A stretch of DNA of 64,000 nt from NCBI GenBank assembly GCA_023387965.1, contig JAEWHE010000041.1, positions 124,001-188,000 of the forward strand, written 5' to 3'. Below the pieces are notes generated by a model, which saw only the letters and a program-made list of their open reading frames with translations, was not told the origin of the DNA and did no database searches. This document shows, piece after piece, positions 1 through 8,103 of this stretch (its first letter is position 1; each line of letters begins with the position of its first letter). The position numbers and the translations under genes are program-made. Source of the stretch: Bacteroidota bacterium. GTDB lineage: Bacteria > Bacteroidota > Bacteroidia > Flavobacteriales > Flavobacteriaceae.

Positions 1-864
1 GGAACTGAACAAGTAATTGCTTCGGATGTTCGAAAAGGAGAACCGAGTTTTGTTAATTCGGGGCCTTTTGAAGTAGTTAATGCACTTGATTTCAACCAAG
101 TTGAATCGGTTATTGAACAATACCAAATTGAAGAGGTTTACCTGATGGCAGCTTTGCTTTCGGCAACGGCGGAAAAAAATCCGGCATTTGCTTGGGATTT
201 GAATATGAATTCGCTTTTTCATGTGTTGAATTTGGCGAAAGCCGGAAAAATAAAAAAAATATTCTGGCCTTCGAGTATTGCGGTTTTTGGTCCTACAACT
301 CCGCAGGAAAATACCCCGCAATTTACCATCATGGAACCATCAACGGTTTACGGAATTAGCAAACAAGCAGGCGAACGATGGTGTGAATATTACCATAATT
401 TGTTTGGCGTAGATGTGAGAAGCATTCGTTATCCGGGATTAATTTCTTGGTCAACGCCTCCAGGTGGCGGAACGACGGATTATGCGGTTGACATTTACCA
501 CAAGGCTTTGAGCGACAAAAATTACAACTGTTTTTTGAAAGAAGATACGCTTTTGCCAATGATGTACATGGATGACGCGATTCGTGCGACCATAGAAATT
601 ATGAATGCTTCGAAAGAAAATATCAAAATCCGTTCATCATATAATTTGGCTGCAATGAGTTTTGATCCGAAGGAAATTGCAGAAGAAATTAAAAAACACA
701 TTCCGGACTTTGAAATTGCATACGAACCGGATTTTCGTCAGAAAATTGCCGACAGTTGGCCTGGAAGCATTGACGATAGTCGTGCAAGGCAGGATTGGGG
801 TTGGAAACACGAATTTGATTTGCCAAAAATGACGGTTGATATGCTGGAGCATTTGGGGAATTAG
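1..864 (+). CDS. NAD-dependent epimerase-family L-threonine 3-dehydrogenase, 5'-truncated
   Basis: The reading frame is open from base 1, so the start codon lies outside the window; 287 residues are visible of a family that is usually about 315-320 long. The missing part holds the N-terminal Rossmann glycine motif. This is an extended short-chain dehydrogenase: the catalytic Tyr-x-x-x-Lys is YGISK (Tyr at visible residue 117), preceded by the Ser of WPSSIAVFG and followed by RYPGLISW. The sequence pattern matches the epimerase-like threonine dehydrogenases of Flavobacterium and related bacteria, which oxidise L-threonine to 2-amino-3-ketobutyrate with NAD. A generic NAD-dependent epimerase/dehydratase remains the fallback name. 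The gene ends 59 bp before a convergent gene, and an A/T-rich inverted repeat (861-870 with 910-919) follows its stop. Confidence 0.85.
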   Translation, partial: GTEQVIASDVRKGEPSFVNSGPFEVVNALDFNQVESVIEQYQIEEVYLMAALLSATAEKNPAFAWDLNMNSLFHVLNLAKAGKIKKIFWPSSIAVFGPTTPQENTPQFTIMEPSTVYGISKQAGERWCEYYHNLFGVDVRSIRYPGLISWSTPPGGGTTDYAVDIYHKALSDKNYNCFLKEDTLLPMMYMDDAIRATIEIMNASKENIKIRSSYNLAAMSFDPKEIAEEIKKHIPDFEIAYEPDFRQKIADSWPGSIDDSRARQDWGWKHEFDLPKMTVDMLEHLGN

Positions 865-923
865 ATAATTCTGGTTCGTTTTAAATTTGAGCCTAAATCC
901 AATTTGCCAAATTATCTAATCGA

Positions 924-1430
924 CTAATTACCCGAATTACCTAATTCTTCAATTAGTTTATCTTCGATAATTTGTTTTGTTTTGACAACTACGTCCACGT
1001 TGTCGTTAGGAATGGTCATCGAAAGGACGTAATGCTTAATTTTCCATTCACCTTTGACTTTTTCAAGAACGCCAGATCCGCGGCAAATTTTCATTTGGGT
1101 ATCGAGCAATTCGTCAAACCAAGCAAGTTTTTTATCGGGGGAGAAATAAATGTTGCGTTGCAAAGCTTCAAAATCCCATGCTTTTCCTTTGTCGAAATAA
1201 GGTTTTGCCCAAATCATAAAATCTTTTTTAGTCCAATTTTCGGTGGCATCAGTTCCAATGTAGATTGAGTTTTCTGCCATTGCAGCAAAATATTCGTCAT
1301 AATTAGCATTAGCCGCTGCTTTGTGCCAATTGTTTAAAAGTTGGTCAACTGCGGTTTTTTCGTCATTATTTTTTTGTGCCAAAGCAAAAATGCTGAAAAA
1401 ACAAGCGAATGTGAGGAATATATTTTTCAT
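924..1430 (-). CDS. Secreted NTF2-like (SnoaL/DUF4440-type) protein
   Basis: This is a 168-residue protein with a clear Sec signal peptide (MKNIFLTFACFF, cleavage after FALAQ) and a single NTF2-like alpha+beta barrel. The family pattern is visible as an initial helix (LLNNWHKAAANANYDEYFAAM), then YIGTDATENWTKKDF and a strand with WKIKHYVLSMTIP. Such domains bind or turn over small ligands, and no specific activity can be assigned. I chose the start at 1430 because it places the signal peptide at the N-terminus; the frame continues 12 codons upstream to 1466 with residues untypical of a leader. It lies convergent to the dehydrogenase at 1-864. Its upstream region is full of TCCCGAAGCTTCGGGA palindromes. 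Confidence 0.75.
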   Translation of the reverse strand: MKNIFLTFACFFSIFALAQKNNDEKTAVDQLLNNWHKAAANANYDEYFAAMAENSIYIGTDATENWTKKDFMIWAKPYFDKGKAWDFEALQRNIYFSPDKKLAWFDELLDTQMKICRGSGVLEKVKGEWKIKHYVLSMTIPNDNVDVVVKTKQIIEDKLIEELGNSGN

Positions 1431-1491
1431 GTTTTTTATGCGGAAGATACGAATTTTCAGATACAAAAACGGATTTCTTTTTAGCCCTCGA

Positions 1492-1613
1492 TCCCGAAGC
1501 TTCGGGAGGAAAAGCCTTTTGTGTTGAGGGTTTCGATATAAAAATTTTGGGAAAGAGGCGGGAAAATGATCCCGAAGCTTCGGGAAAAAATGCCCGTCCC
1601 GAAAACTTCGGGA
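1492..1613. repeat. Cluster of three short palindromes (TCCCGAAGCTTCGGGA family)
   Basis: Two perfect 16-bp palindromes TCCCGAAGCTTCGGGA occur at 1492-1507 and 1570-1585, and an interrupted copy (TCCCGAA, AAC, TTCGGGA) at 1597-1613. A further perfect copy is at 52989-53004. The cluster lies between the divergent genes at 924-1430 and 1688-2719. The repeats are GC-richer than the surrounding DNA and look like REP-type extragenic palindromes. They could fold into hairpins on either strand. Confidence 0.8.
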
Positions 1614-1655
1614 TTGCTCTTAAAAAATATTTTTAAAATAATTTCGTTAGTGTAT

Positions 1656-1663
1656 TACATTTG
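1656..1663 (+). promoter_or_regulatory. Candidate -7 element of the GT9 gene
   Basis: TACATTTG matches the Bacteroidota -7 consensus TAnnTTTG and lies 24 bp before the ATG at 1688. I see no clear TTG -33 element at the usual distance, so this is a weak call. Confidence 0.4.
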
Positions 1664-1687
1664 TTAAACAAATTTGTCTAACGATTT

Positions 1688-2719
1688 ATGAAAATCCCCA
1701 AAAGTGTGAATGCCTTGCGCCAAAAGGTGATGCGAGGCTTGACCAAAGATATTGGCCGATCGAATTTTGATGTTTCGGCGACAATAAATCCTACTGAAAT
1801 CAAGCGAATTTTGATCAATCGCCCGAACCAAAGGTTGGGGAATTTGTTGATGGTGACGCCTTTGTTAACTGAAATTGAAAGAAATTTCCCGCAAGCAAAA
1901 GTGGATATTTTTGTAAAAGGAATGTTGGCACCAATAGTTTTTGAAGGTTTTCCATCAGTAAAAAAATGTATTAAACTACCTAAAAAACCTTTTCGAGAAA
2001 AAATTGCGTACACGAAAGTTTGGTTCAAATTGCGGAAAAATAAGTACGATTTTGTGATTAACATTGATGGATGCTCGTCTTCAGGGCGATTGGCTACAAA
2101 AGTTTCACGTGCTCAATTTAAATTTTTTGGTGATTTGCCGGATGGAACTTGCGTGGCGGAACCACACATGGCGAAATTTCCGGTGGTTTATTTTAGAAAA
2201 TGCATGAAATTGTTGGGCTTGGAAATGGAAAACGAGGAGATTCCGGAGCTTGATTTAAGATTAAGTCCAGAAGAATTGGCTCATGGAAAAGAAATCTTAG
2301 ACCAATTAAAAGGCGATAAAATGCAGGTGATTGCCATTTTTACTTTTGCCACGGGAACAAAAAATCTTGGTGCAAATTGGTGGCGTGAATTTTACAAAAA
2401 ATTGAAATTGGCTTTCCCGGATTGTTTTATTTTAGAGATTTTACCAGCTCATAATCAATCGGCTCTTGACTTTGAACCGGTTGGTTTTTTAAGTCAGGAT
2501 GTTCGCGAAATTGGCGCTGTGATTGCCAATTGTGATGTTTTCGTTGGGGCTGATAGCGGGATCATGCATTTGGCAAGTGCTTCAAAAGTTCCTACGATTG
2601 GGCTTTTTAACCGAGATAATTTTAAAAAATATTTGCCTTACGGCGACAAAGATTTTGTGGTAGATACAAACACAACTTCTGCTGCGGAAATTATTGAATT
2701 GGTAGGGGGAAGGTTGTGA
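1688..2719 (+). CDS. Glycosyltransferase family 9 (heptosyltransferase-like)
   Basis: This 343-residue protein has the two-Rossmann GT-B fold of family 9. The N-terminal half starts with ILINRPNQRLGNLLMVTPLL, the usual acceptor-domain loop. The C-terminal half carries the donor-site signature DSGIMHLASASKVPTIGLF, which in the heptosyltransferases binds the ADP-sugar. Family members add heptose or a related sugar to lipopolysaccharide core at the inner face of the cytoplasmic membrane. The actual sugar here cannot be read from sequence. There is no signal peptide or membrane span. It is monocistronic, and the next gene (2768-3166) is convergent. Confidence 0.85.
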   Translation: MKIPKSVNALRQKVMRGLTKDIGRSNFDVSATINPTEIKRILINRPNQRLGNLLMVTPLLTEIERNFPQAKVDIFVKGMLAPIVFEGFPSVKKCIKLPKKPFREKIAYTKVWFKLRKNKYDFVINIDGCSSSGRLATKVSRAQFKFFGDLPDGTCVAEPHMAKFPVVYFRKCMKLLGLEMENEEIPELDLRLSPEELAHGKEILDQLKGDKMQVIAIFTFATGTKNLGANWWREFYKKLKLAFPDCFILEILPAHNQSALDFEPVGFLSQDVREIGAVIANCDVFVGADSGIMHLASASKVPTIGLFNRDNFKKYLPYGDKDFVVDTNTTSAAEIIELVGGRL

Positions 2720-2767
2720 TGTTATGAAATTAAATTAAACCAATATGCAATTCGACCAATTGTGGGT

Positions 2768-3166
2768 TTAGTTTAAAGTTAAAGTTTCTGTTTTGTTATT
2801 TCCTTTTTTGAATGTAATGGCAACAACCTTAGTTTTTTCAACGCCACCTAAAGTGTAATGTGCCGAAAATCTAAAAGTGTTTTGGTAATTATTTATATCA
2901 TGGAAGATTGTTTCGGAATCAATGCTTTCAAACACAGCTTTCCCCTGACTGTCTGAAGATGCTTGAAAATCTGAAAAAAATGGTTCGTCTCCCATCATTT
3001 CCCAAGTTACTTCTGAATAAGCGTAAACTACGACGTTTGGCAAAGGATTTCCGCTGGCGTCTTTTAGATTAATGGTTGCAGACGTTGCGTTGTCTGACGA
3101 GCTATCGTCACTTGAACAAGCCGTAATTAGTCCTAATGTTAGGAATAAAAATAAAATTTTTCTCAT
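2768..3166 (-). CDS. Small lipoprotein with an Ig-like regulatory-type domain
   Basis: The mature protein begins at the Cys of LITAC, a good lipobox after a short hydrophobic leader (MRKILFLFLTLG). The residues after the Cys, SSDDSSSD, are acidic and serine-rich, resembling the lipoprotein export signal that sends Bacteroidota lipoproteins to the cell surface. The rest (about residues 28-132) is a beta-sandwich of the carboxypeptidase-regulatory type: INLKDASGNPLPNVVVYAYS is the typical first-strand pattern with a Gly-Asn-Pro-Leu-Pro turn. Total length is 132 residues. I chose the start at 3166 because it puts the leader first; the frame has an earlier ATG at 3202. No partner gene is evident and the function is unknown. 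Confidence 0.75.
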   Translation of the reverse strand: MRKILFLFLTLGLITACSSDDSSSDNATSATINLKDASGNPLPNVVVYAYSEVTWEMMGDEPFFSDFQASSDSQGKAVFESIDSETIFHDINNYQNTFRFSAHYTLGGVEKTKVVAITFKKGNNKTETLTLN

Positions 3167-3239
3167 TTTTGGTGGAGTATTAAAAAATTTGTCGAATTGC
3201 ATTTTGCCAGCATTTAAGCTTAGCCTATTGGTTTTTGGG

Positions 3240-3247
3240 CAAAAATA
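3240..3247 (-). promoter_or_regulatory. Candidate -7 element of the small lipoprotein gene
   Basis: Read on the minus strand this is TATTTTTG, a full match to TAnnTTTG, 73 bp before the start at 3166. No -33 TTG is visible. Confidence 0.35.
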
Positions 3248-3262
3248 TAAAAATGAAATATA

Positions 3263-3289
3263 GCATTCTTACGGGATTCCGTAAAATGC
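3263..3289. terminator. Hairpin downstream of the response regulator gene
   Basis: GCATT/ATGC and TTACGG/CCGTAA arms form a hairpin with one small internal mismatch and a GATT loop. It lies about 40 bp beyond the stop of the minus-strand regulator gene that ends at 3329. There is no T-run directly after it on the minus strand, so it may be a processing or attenuation structure rather than an intrinsic terminator. Confidence 0.4.
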
Positions 3290-3328
3290 ATTTCGAGCAA
3301 AATTTTTTTTTTAAAAAAAGGAGTGGTT

Positions 3329-3988
3329 TTAAAGTGTAATCAGCTTATGTTTAATAGCATAGAGCACTAAGCCAATTCGGTTTTTGACATCTATTTTAAC
3401 AAAAACATTTTCGCGATAGCCGTCAATCGTTTTGGGGCTGAGGTGCATTTCGTCAGCGATTTCTTTGTAGGTTTTTTCGGTGCAGGCGAGTTTTACAAAT
3501 TCCAATTCTTTTTCTTTCAACTGCATTTTGGCGTCTTCATCATGGGGTTTGTTGATGTCGCCAACTAATATTTTGGAAACCATTTCTGTAAAAAAATATC
3601 CTTCTTCAATGGTCATCATAAGCGCTTTTTCAAAGATTTTTGGTGAGGTATCTTTTAACAAATAGCCTCTGGTTCCCAATCGAATCATTTTTAAAATAAC
3701 ATCTTCTTCCTCATTAACCGAAAGTGCTAATACTTTAAACTGCGGTCGGTTTTCCTTAATCCAAATCATGGTATCAATCCCGTTCATGATAGGCATGTTT
3801 ACATCTAACAGGATTAAATCTGGCGGAGAATTTTTGTTTTCAGTAAAAAATTTTACAAAATCTTTTCCGTTTTCAAAACTTTTGGTGACCTCAAATTTTT
3901 CAAAACTGTTGAGCAGTAACTTCAAAGATTGAGAAAACAGTAAATGGTCATCGACAATGACAATTCTATATTTAGTTGGGGAGTTCAT
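3329..3988 (-). CDS. NarL/LuxR-type response regulator
   Basis: This 219-residue regulator has two parts. The receiver domain (about 5-125) has the acidic pair D13-D14, the phospho-acceptor D62 in LILLDVNMP, and the conserved Lys of GYLLKDTS. A LuxR-type helix-turn-helix (about 152-212) follows, with YKEIADEMHLSPKTIDGYRENVF. It should be phosphorylated by the kinase encoded just upstream, since the two genes overlap by 17 bp (3972-3988). It is the last gene of an operon of small protein, membrane protein, kinase and regulator. A likely target is its own divergent intergenic region (5745-6001), which also precedes the large cassette at 6002, but that is inference. Confidence 0.9.
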   Translation of the reverse strand: MNSPTKYRIVIVDDHLLFSQSLKLLLNSFEKFEVTKSFENGKDFVKFFTENKNSPPDLILLDVNMPIMNGIDTMIWIKENRPQFKVLALSVNEEEDVILKMIRLGTRGYLLKDTSPKIFEKALMMTIEEGYFFTEMVSKILVGDINKPHDEDAKMQLKEKELEFVKLACTEKTYKEIADEMHLSPKTIDGYRENVFVKIDVKNRIGLVLYAIKHKLITL

Positions 3989-4763
3989 CTTGTTTTTTAT
4001 TTGGGTAAAACAATCGGATTGTTGTGAGTTGGTCGATAGATTTTATTGAAAGTTTGGCTCCAATAAGAGTGGCGCGGTATTTCATATTCTTTAATCCGGA
4101 ACCTTTACTATTGTGATTAGGGTCAAATCCCTTTCCGGTGTCGCTAATGGTCATTTCAAAACCGTCGTCGTTATTGAGTGTTTTCACAAATACCGATTCG
4201 CTATGTGAGTGTTTCAAAATGTTGAGCAACGATTCTTGAAAAATTCTGTAAATAATTAGTTCGTGTTCAGGATTGTGAATGGGCTTAGTCGTTTGGTCAA
4301 TAAAAGTACATTTCATTTTTTTGAGATTTTGGATACGCTCTAAATCCGCTGAAATCGTTTCGACTAAGTTAGAGTTCAACATATTTTCTCTGTTAATTAC
4401 GCGAGACAGAATTCTAATTTCGTTTAAACAATTAGACAAAACAGTTTTTAACTCGCGTAAATTTTCTTGAGGCATCGGCTGATTTTGTTCAATTCCCAAA
4501 TTTACTTGCATAATACCAACCGAAATAATTTGACCGATATTGTCGTGTAATTCCCTGCTGATTTCTATCAAAGTTTGGTCTTTGATTTCAATTTGGGTTT
4601 TTACCAACTCCGATTGAAAATGCAGTTCCGATTTCATCTTTTGCGATAAATATTCGGATTTTTTTTTATAAAAATAATACAATATGGACAAGGTAAGTAC
4701 CAACAAAGTGATAAATACGATACTTAAAGAAATGATTAGTAATTGTAATTCTTGATACTGCAT
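3972..4763 (-). CDS. NarX/DesK-type sensor histidine kinase, membrane-anchored
   Basis: This 263-residue kinase has one N-terminal membrane span (about 8-32), a short coiled segment, then a HisKA_3 dimerisation domain with the phospho-acceptor H73 in ISRELHDNIGQ. The ATPase domain follows, with the N-box around IFQESLLNILKHS and the G-boxes DTGKGF and GSGLKNM. There is no periplasmic sensor domain. The sensing part is therefore probably supplied by another protein, and the best candidate is the multi-span membrane protein whose gene overlaps this one by 28 bp (4736-4763). It passes phosphate to the regulator encoded immediately downstream. Confidence 0.9.
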   Translation of the reverse strand: MQYQELQLLIISLSIVFITLLVLTLSILYYFYKKKSEYLSQKMKSELHFQSELVKTQIEIKDQTLIEISRELHDNIGQIISVGIMQVNLGIEQNQPMPQENLRELKTVLSNCLNEIRILSRVINRENMLNSNLVETISADLERIQNLKKMKCTFIDQTTKPIHNPEHELIIYRIFQESLLNILKHSHSESVFVKTLNNDDGFEMTISDTGKGFDPNHNSKGSGLKNMKYRATLIGAKLSIKSIDQLTTIRLFYPNKKQDELPN

Positions 4764-5383
4764 ATAAACCCGTAACTTATTGATCCGTACATTAATAAAT
4801 TTAAGAAAGTTAGAATAAAATTATAAATAAAATCATTATTCTCCAGCAAGGTCATGTCCAAAGCAATGATAAATGGTAGAAAAGGGACATGGAATAAAAG
4901 TATTCCTAAGATGAACCAAAAATAAATTGATTTTTTAAATACCAAAATAAGCTCTTCGCCAAACAAGTCGTACAAATAAAAACTTGATAAAATTAATACC
5001 GAAATCGTACCCAATGCATAACTGTAATTTAAGGTATCGGTGAATTGTTCTTTCAGCAAGAAACCTTCTACACCACAAAATAATGGATAGGCAATCAATA
5101 CGAATCGCGCTAAAATCACCCACTTTTTGCTTCGTAAAATAGAAGACAGTAGCCAAATGACATAGGTGAAGCTCAACAATATATAAACGTTATACAAATA
5201 TATAGTTTTTTCAATTGCAAATGTTTGAAAAGCCAAAGCAACCAACTCATTTATAAAGGTGTAGCTTAAAAACCATACGATTGATTTTGCCCTAAAACTT
5301 GGCAATTTCTCCCAATGAAAAAAACCGACACAAGTTGTACAAAACAAGAGCAGTAAGATGATATAAAAAAAATATTCTGTCAT
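4736..5383 (-). CDS. Multi-span membrane protein, putative sensor partner of the kinase
   Basis: This 215-residue protein is almost entirely hydrophobic. I count six to seven membrane spans, the first at residues 3-21 and the last near 185-208. There are no recognisable enzyme motifs. Its 3' end overlaps the histidine kinase gene by 28 bp and its start is 10 bp after the small gene at 5394-5744, so the four genes are translated as one operon. Because the kinase lacks an input domain, I infer that this protein senses or transmits the signal. I do not recognise a named family, and a transport role is the alternative. Confidence 0.6.
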   Translation of the reverse strand: MTEYFFYIILLLLFCTTCVGFFHWEKLPSFRAKSIVWFLSYTFINELVALAFQTFAIEKTIYLYNVYILLSFTYVIWLLSSILRSKKWVILARFVLIAYPLFCGVEGFLLKEQFTDTLNYSYALGTISVLILSSFYLYDLFGEELILVFKKSIYFWFILGILLFHVPFLPFIIALDMTLLENNDFIYNFILTFLNLLMYGSISYGFICSIKNYNY

Positions 5384-5393
5384 TCAATTTAAT

Positions 5394-5744
5394 TTAAAAA
5401 GCTATTCTTGGAGGTTTACCAAATCCACCGTAGTTCATCACGTCACAATCTTGATCGTCTGAACTCACGCCCGAAGGTGAAGCATTGGTTGCACTTACAA
5501 AAAGAGTGGTTTTGCCCTGAATTTCACTATCAACTGTGGCGTCTTGTGGATAAACACCAAAGTAAAACCGCAATCCATCAATGTTGCGACCTTTAGATAT
5601 GGCTTTTGCTTTGGCATCAGAAATAAATTTTTCTAAAGCGGCGATTTCAAACCAAACGGAATTAGACTCGTTCGATTGTACATTAAACTTTTGGTGAAAA
5701 TTGTTTTGCAATTCTCGGGCTGTTTTTCTTGTAATTACTTTCAT
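5394..5744 (-). CDS. Small soluble protein of unknown function, first gene of the kinase operon
   Basis: This is a 116-residue protein without signal peptide or membrane span. It has a helical N-terminal half containing VWFEIAALEKFISDAKAKA, then a strand-rich part with GLRFYFGVYP and TTLFVSATNAS, and a Gly/Pro-rich tail. The GxRxYFGxYP pattern recurs in small Bacteroidota proteins of unknown role; I know no function for it. It starts the operon that encodes the membrane protein, kinase and regulator and is divergent from the 6002 cassette. A cytosolic modulator of the sensor system is possible but unproven. Confidence 0.55.
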   Translation of the reverse strand: MKVITRKTARELQNNFHQKFNVQSNESNSVWFEIAALEKFISDAKAKAISKGRNIDGLRFYFGVYPQDATVDSEIQGKTTLFVSATNASPSGVSSDDQDCDVMNYGGFGKPPRIAF

Positions 5745-5772
5745 GTTTTAAAATTTTTAAAAGACTATATCA

Positions 5773-5780
5773 CAAATTTA
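5773..5780 (-). promoter_or_regulatory. -7 element of the sensor operon
   Basis: Minus-strand TAAATTTG is a perfect TAnnTTTG match 29 bp before the ATG at 5744, the first gene of the four-gene operon. Confidence 0.5.
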
Positions 5781-6001
5781 CTTGACTCCAAAATTATGAT
5801 ATAGGGGAAAAACACCCTTTTTCTTTGGGGTATTTTAGATTAAAAAAATAGGAAAAAAACTAAAAAATTTCAGGCATAATACTGTTAATCAGGTTTTTGT
5901 ATCGGAATAATTTTACACCGTCAACAAAATGGTTCGACACAAATTATAAGGTGTAATTCTGAAAAACCTAAAAAGAGTAAGAAAATTTTAAACTATTTAT
6001 T

Positions 6002-8023
6002 ATGGCTGATGTGAAACCCATGGGTTGCCCTCATTATGGTGCGGGAACCGTAGAAATTCTTTTAAAAGAAAGCAGTGGAGCAGATTTTACTTTATTATTT
6101 GCGCCAGATCCTAACAACGACAAACTTCGTGCTGCAGGATTACCAATGCAATTTTATTATTATCCGAAATACCCGCGACTTGCTAAACATCCCGACGGAA
6201 GATACAAATTTTCGTTTCAGGTTTTTTCTGGAGTTGCTTCCGAAGGAGATATTATTGGGGTAGAAGGACTTGAAGAAGAAGCTGGAGGCTTTTTGTCATT
6301 AACAACCACATTGGATATTCCAGATGATTTGCTAAAAAAAGCAATCGACCAATTAAAAACAACGCTTCAAGGTCAATACGGAAACAGCACCAGTGCTTTA
6401 GGAAAATTATTTTCTTGGGTGAAAGGACGCGACAAAGATTTTAACCACACTAATGTTCGACCCGTAACCCTAACGGAAAATAAAGTCGTGATGCATCGCG
6501 TGGCGAAAGACAATGATGCCAAAGATGTTGAAGCTGCAGCACCTTGGGCTTTTAAAGTACAAGGTGAAGGCGATGGTTCAACCATAGGTTTAGGCGAAAA
6601 TGCGTTTTCAGTATTAATGGGACGATATAACACCTCAATTGTAAAAGATGCCTTGCAAAAAGGAGGTAACAATTTAACCGTGGACCATCAGGTTAAATAC
6701 CGGGCTTATATTCCTTCAACCGTGATTGAAACTACCATTCACGCCAAAAAAGTACACAGTTATTTTTCGGCAAAAGTATCGGTTAAACATCCTTTCATCG
6801 ACTTGAATTGGGAACATGAGTACGAAAAATTGGCGACCTCGGGAAGCATTGTTTCTAAAATTTTTACCGACGGACAATTTACCAGCGAAGAACAAAAAAA
6901 GATGAACCAAGCGCTTTTGACCAAACAACGCGAGTTTGCTTTTGAAATGTTGAAAAAACAAATTTTTGATCCAGCAGACAAAGTGTTCACGCCAGCAAAA
7001 GATCCAGCTACTTCAGGTGGGGTGATGTCTATTTTTAGAATTTTTACCGGAGGCGTTTCGGTAGGAGTGAGTTTAAAATCGGGAACGCAAATCCGTCAAC
7101 TCGATATGGCTGATAAAATTGAAATTTCCGGAATTGAAGTTTTGGGAACAAAAATTTCGAACACACTTGAGCCGTTAACCACTAAAACCGGTGACGCCGC
7201 TAAAAAAGACGTGGAAAGATATGTAACCGAAGTGCCACTTGATGAAGATTTTACAAAATTACAAGTCATTGCTTCTTTGGATGGTTCGTTAATTAAACTC
7301 GACAAAGACAACGAAATTTTAAACGACAGTCCGGTTCGCCAGGTTTCGATTGAAGTGGGTTATCCGGATTCTAAAGGAAATATGGTTTGGAAGGGTTCTG
7401 GTCGAATGATTTCGCCGGAAGGCAATCCTTACGTTCGCAGAAAATCACGTACTGGTGCAGAAATTGATGCGATTTTTCCGGCGATTTGGAACGACAACGA
7501 AAATGCCAAAAATCTTTTTGTTTTTGATTTTGCCAAAAGAATAAAAGGCAGCAAAGCTCGGGTAAAAACTATCACGATGTACGAAAAAGACAAACGCATC
7601 AAGCTTAAAGACAAAACGGAAGAGTACGAATTTAACGGAACTAAAGTTTTTATTCCGTTACCGGTTCAAAATATGCTCAACTACGAACTTTCAACCGAAG
7701 AACTTTTTGATTGTGATACCATGGAAGTGACTTTTAAAGCCGATAAAATGAGTACCAAAAAGTTTAAGTTCGACGTGGACAATTTTGAAGATATTATTCC
7801 TTACAGAGCTTGGTATGAGGCTGATTACGAGATCAAACCAACCGAATACAAGATTAAATATACTTGCAAAGGAAAAGTAGGTTCAAAAACTAAAAAAGTA
7901 ACCATTTCTACTGATTATATGCAGCTCGATTACCAAGAAGGAAGCGTGTTGTTCGATATTCCATCAGGAACAGACGCCCAAAATAAAGATATCGAAGCCA
8001 TCAGAAAAGCGTTTATTGAATAG
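6002..8023 (+). CDS. Large protein of unknown function, cassette gene 1
   Basis: This is a 673-residue soluble protein that I do not recognise. It has no signal peptide and no membrane segment. The N-terminus (MADVKPMGCPHYGAGTVEI) carries a Cys-Pro-His pair. The body is predicted mostly beta, with one central helical stretch around FTSEEQKKMNQALLTKQREF (about residues 298-318). The C-terminal 200 residues are rich in Lys/Asp strands such as YEIKPTEYKIKYTCKG. It is followed after 80 bp, including a terminator-like hairpin, by a second large unknown gene and then a GH46-like hydrolase gene. Size, solubility and the linked hydrolase suggest a structural or carrier component that handles the enzyme, which is inference only. 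Confidence 0.6.
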   Translation: MADVKPMGCPHYGAGTVEILLKESSGADFTLLFAPDPNNDKLRAAGLPMQFYYYPKYPRLAKHPDGRYKFSFQVFSGVASEGDIIGVEGLEEEAGGFLSLTTTLDIPDDLLKKAIDQLKTTLQGQYGNSTSALGKLFSWVKGRDKDFNHTNVRPVTLTENKVVMHRVAKDNDAKDVEAAAPWAFKVQGEGDGSTIGLGENAFSVLMGRYNTSIVKDALQKGGNNLTVDHQVKYRAYIPSTVIETTIHAKKVHSYFSAKVSVKHPFIDLNWEHEYEKLATSGSIVSKIFTDGQFTSEEQKKMNQALLTKQREFAFEMLKKQIFDPADKVFTPAKDPATSGGVMSIFRIFTGGVSVGVSLKSGTQIRQLDMADKIEISGIEVLGTKISNTLEPLTTKTGDAAKKDVERYVTEVPLDEDFTKLQVIASLDGSLIKLDKDNEILNDSPVRQVSIEVGYPDSKGNMVWKGSGRMISPEGNPYVRRKSRTGAEIDAIFPAIWNDNENAKNLFVFDFAKRIKGSKARVKTITMYEKDKRIKLKDKTEEYEFNGTKVFIPLPVQNMLNYELSTEELFDCDTMEVTFKADKMSTKKFKFDVDNFEDIIPYRAWYEADYEIKPTEYKIKYTCKGKVGSKTKKVTISTDYMQLDYQEGSVLFDIPSGTDAQNKDIEAIRKAFIE

Positions 8024-8043
8024 AGCGTTAGTTTTTTTCTATT

Positions 8044-8074
8044 AAAGGGGGAAAACGCTACAGTTTCCTCCTTT
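8044..8074 (+). terminator. Hairpin plus T-run between cassette genes 1 and 2
   Basis: AAAGGGGGAAAAC pairs imperfectly with GTTTCCTCCTTT across a short loop and is followed by ATTTTTTTT. It lies 20 bp after the stop at 8023 and 30 bp before the next start. As both genes face the same way, it may attenuate rather than end transcription. Confidence 0.55.
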
Positions 8075-8103
8075 ATTTTTTTTAACCAAAAAATTATAAA
8101 GTC

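Noticed and set aside
861..919. TTAGATAATT / AATTATCTAA stem as terminator of the threonine dehydrogenase gene
   Set aside because: All A/T, a 39-nt loop and no T-run; better explained by the A/T-rich micro-repeat family.
5815..5832. CCCTTTTTCTTTGGGGTA, reminiscent of the locus ACCC sites
   Set aside because: The half-sites face each other and have no -7 box at the right distance, so it does not fit the direct-repeat pattern.
5905..5965. Separated inverted repeat TTACACC / GGTGTAA before the 6002 cassette
   Set aside because: Arms of only 7 bp with a loop of about 35 nt; could be an operator for the regulator at 3329 but is too short to claim without conservation data.
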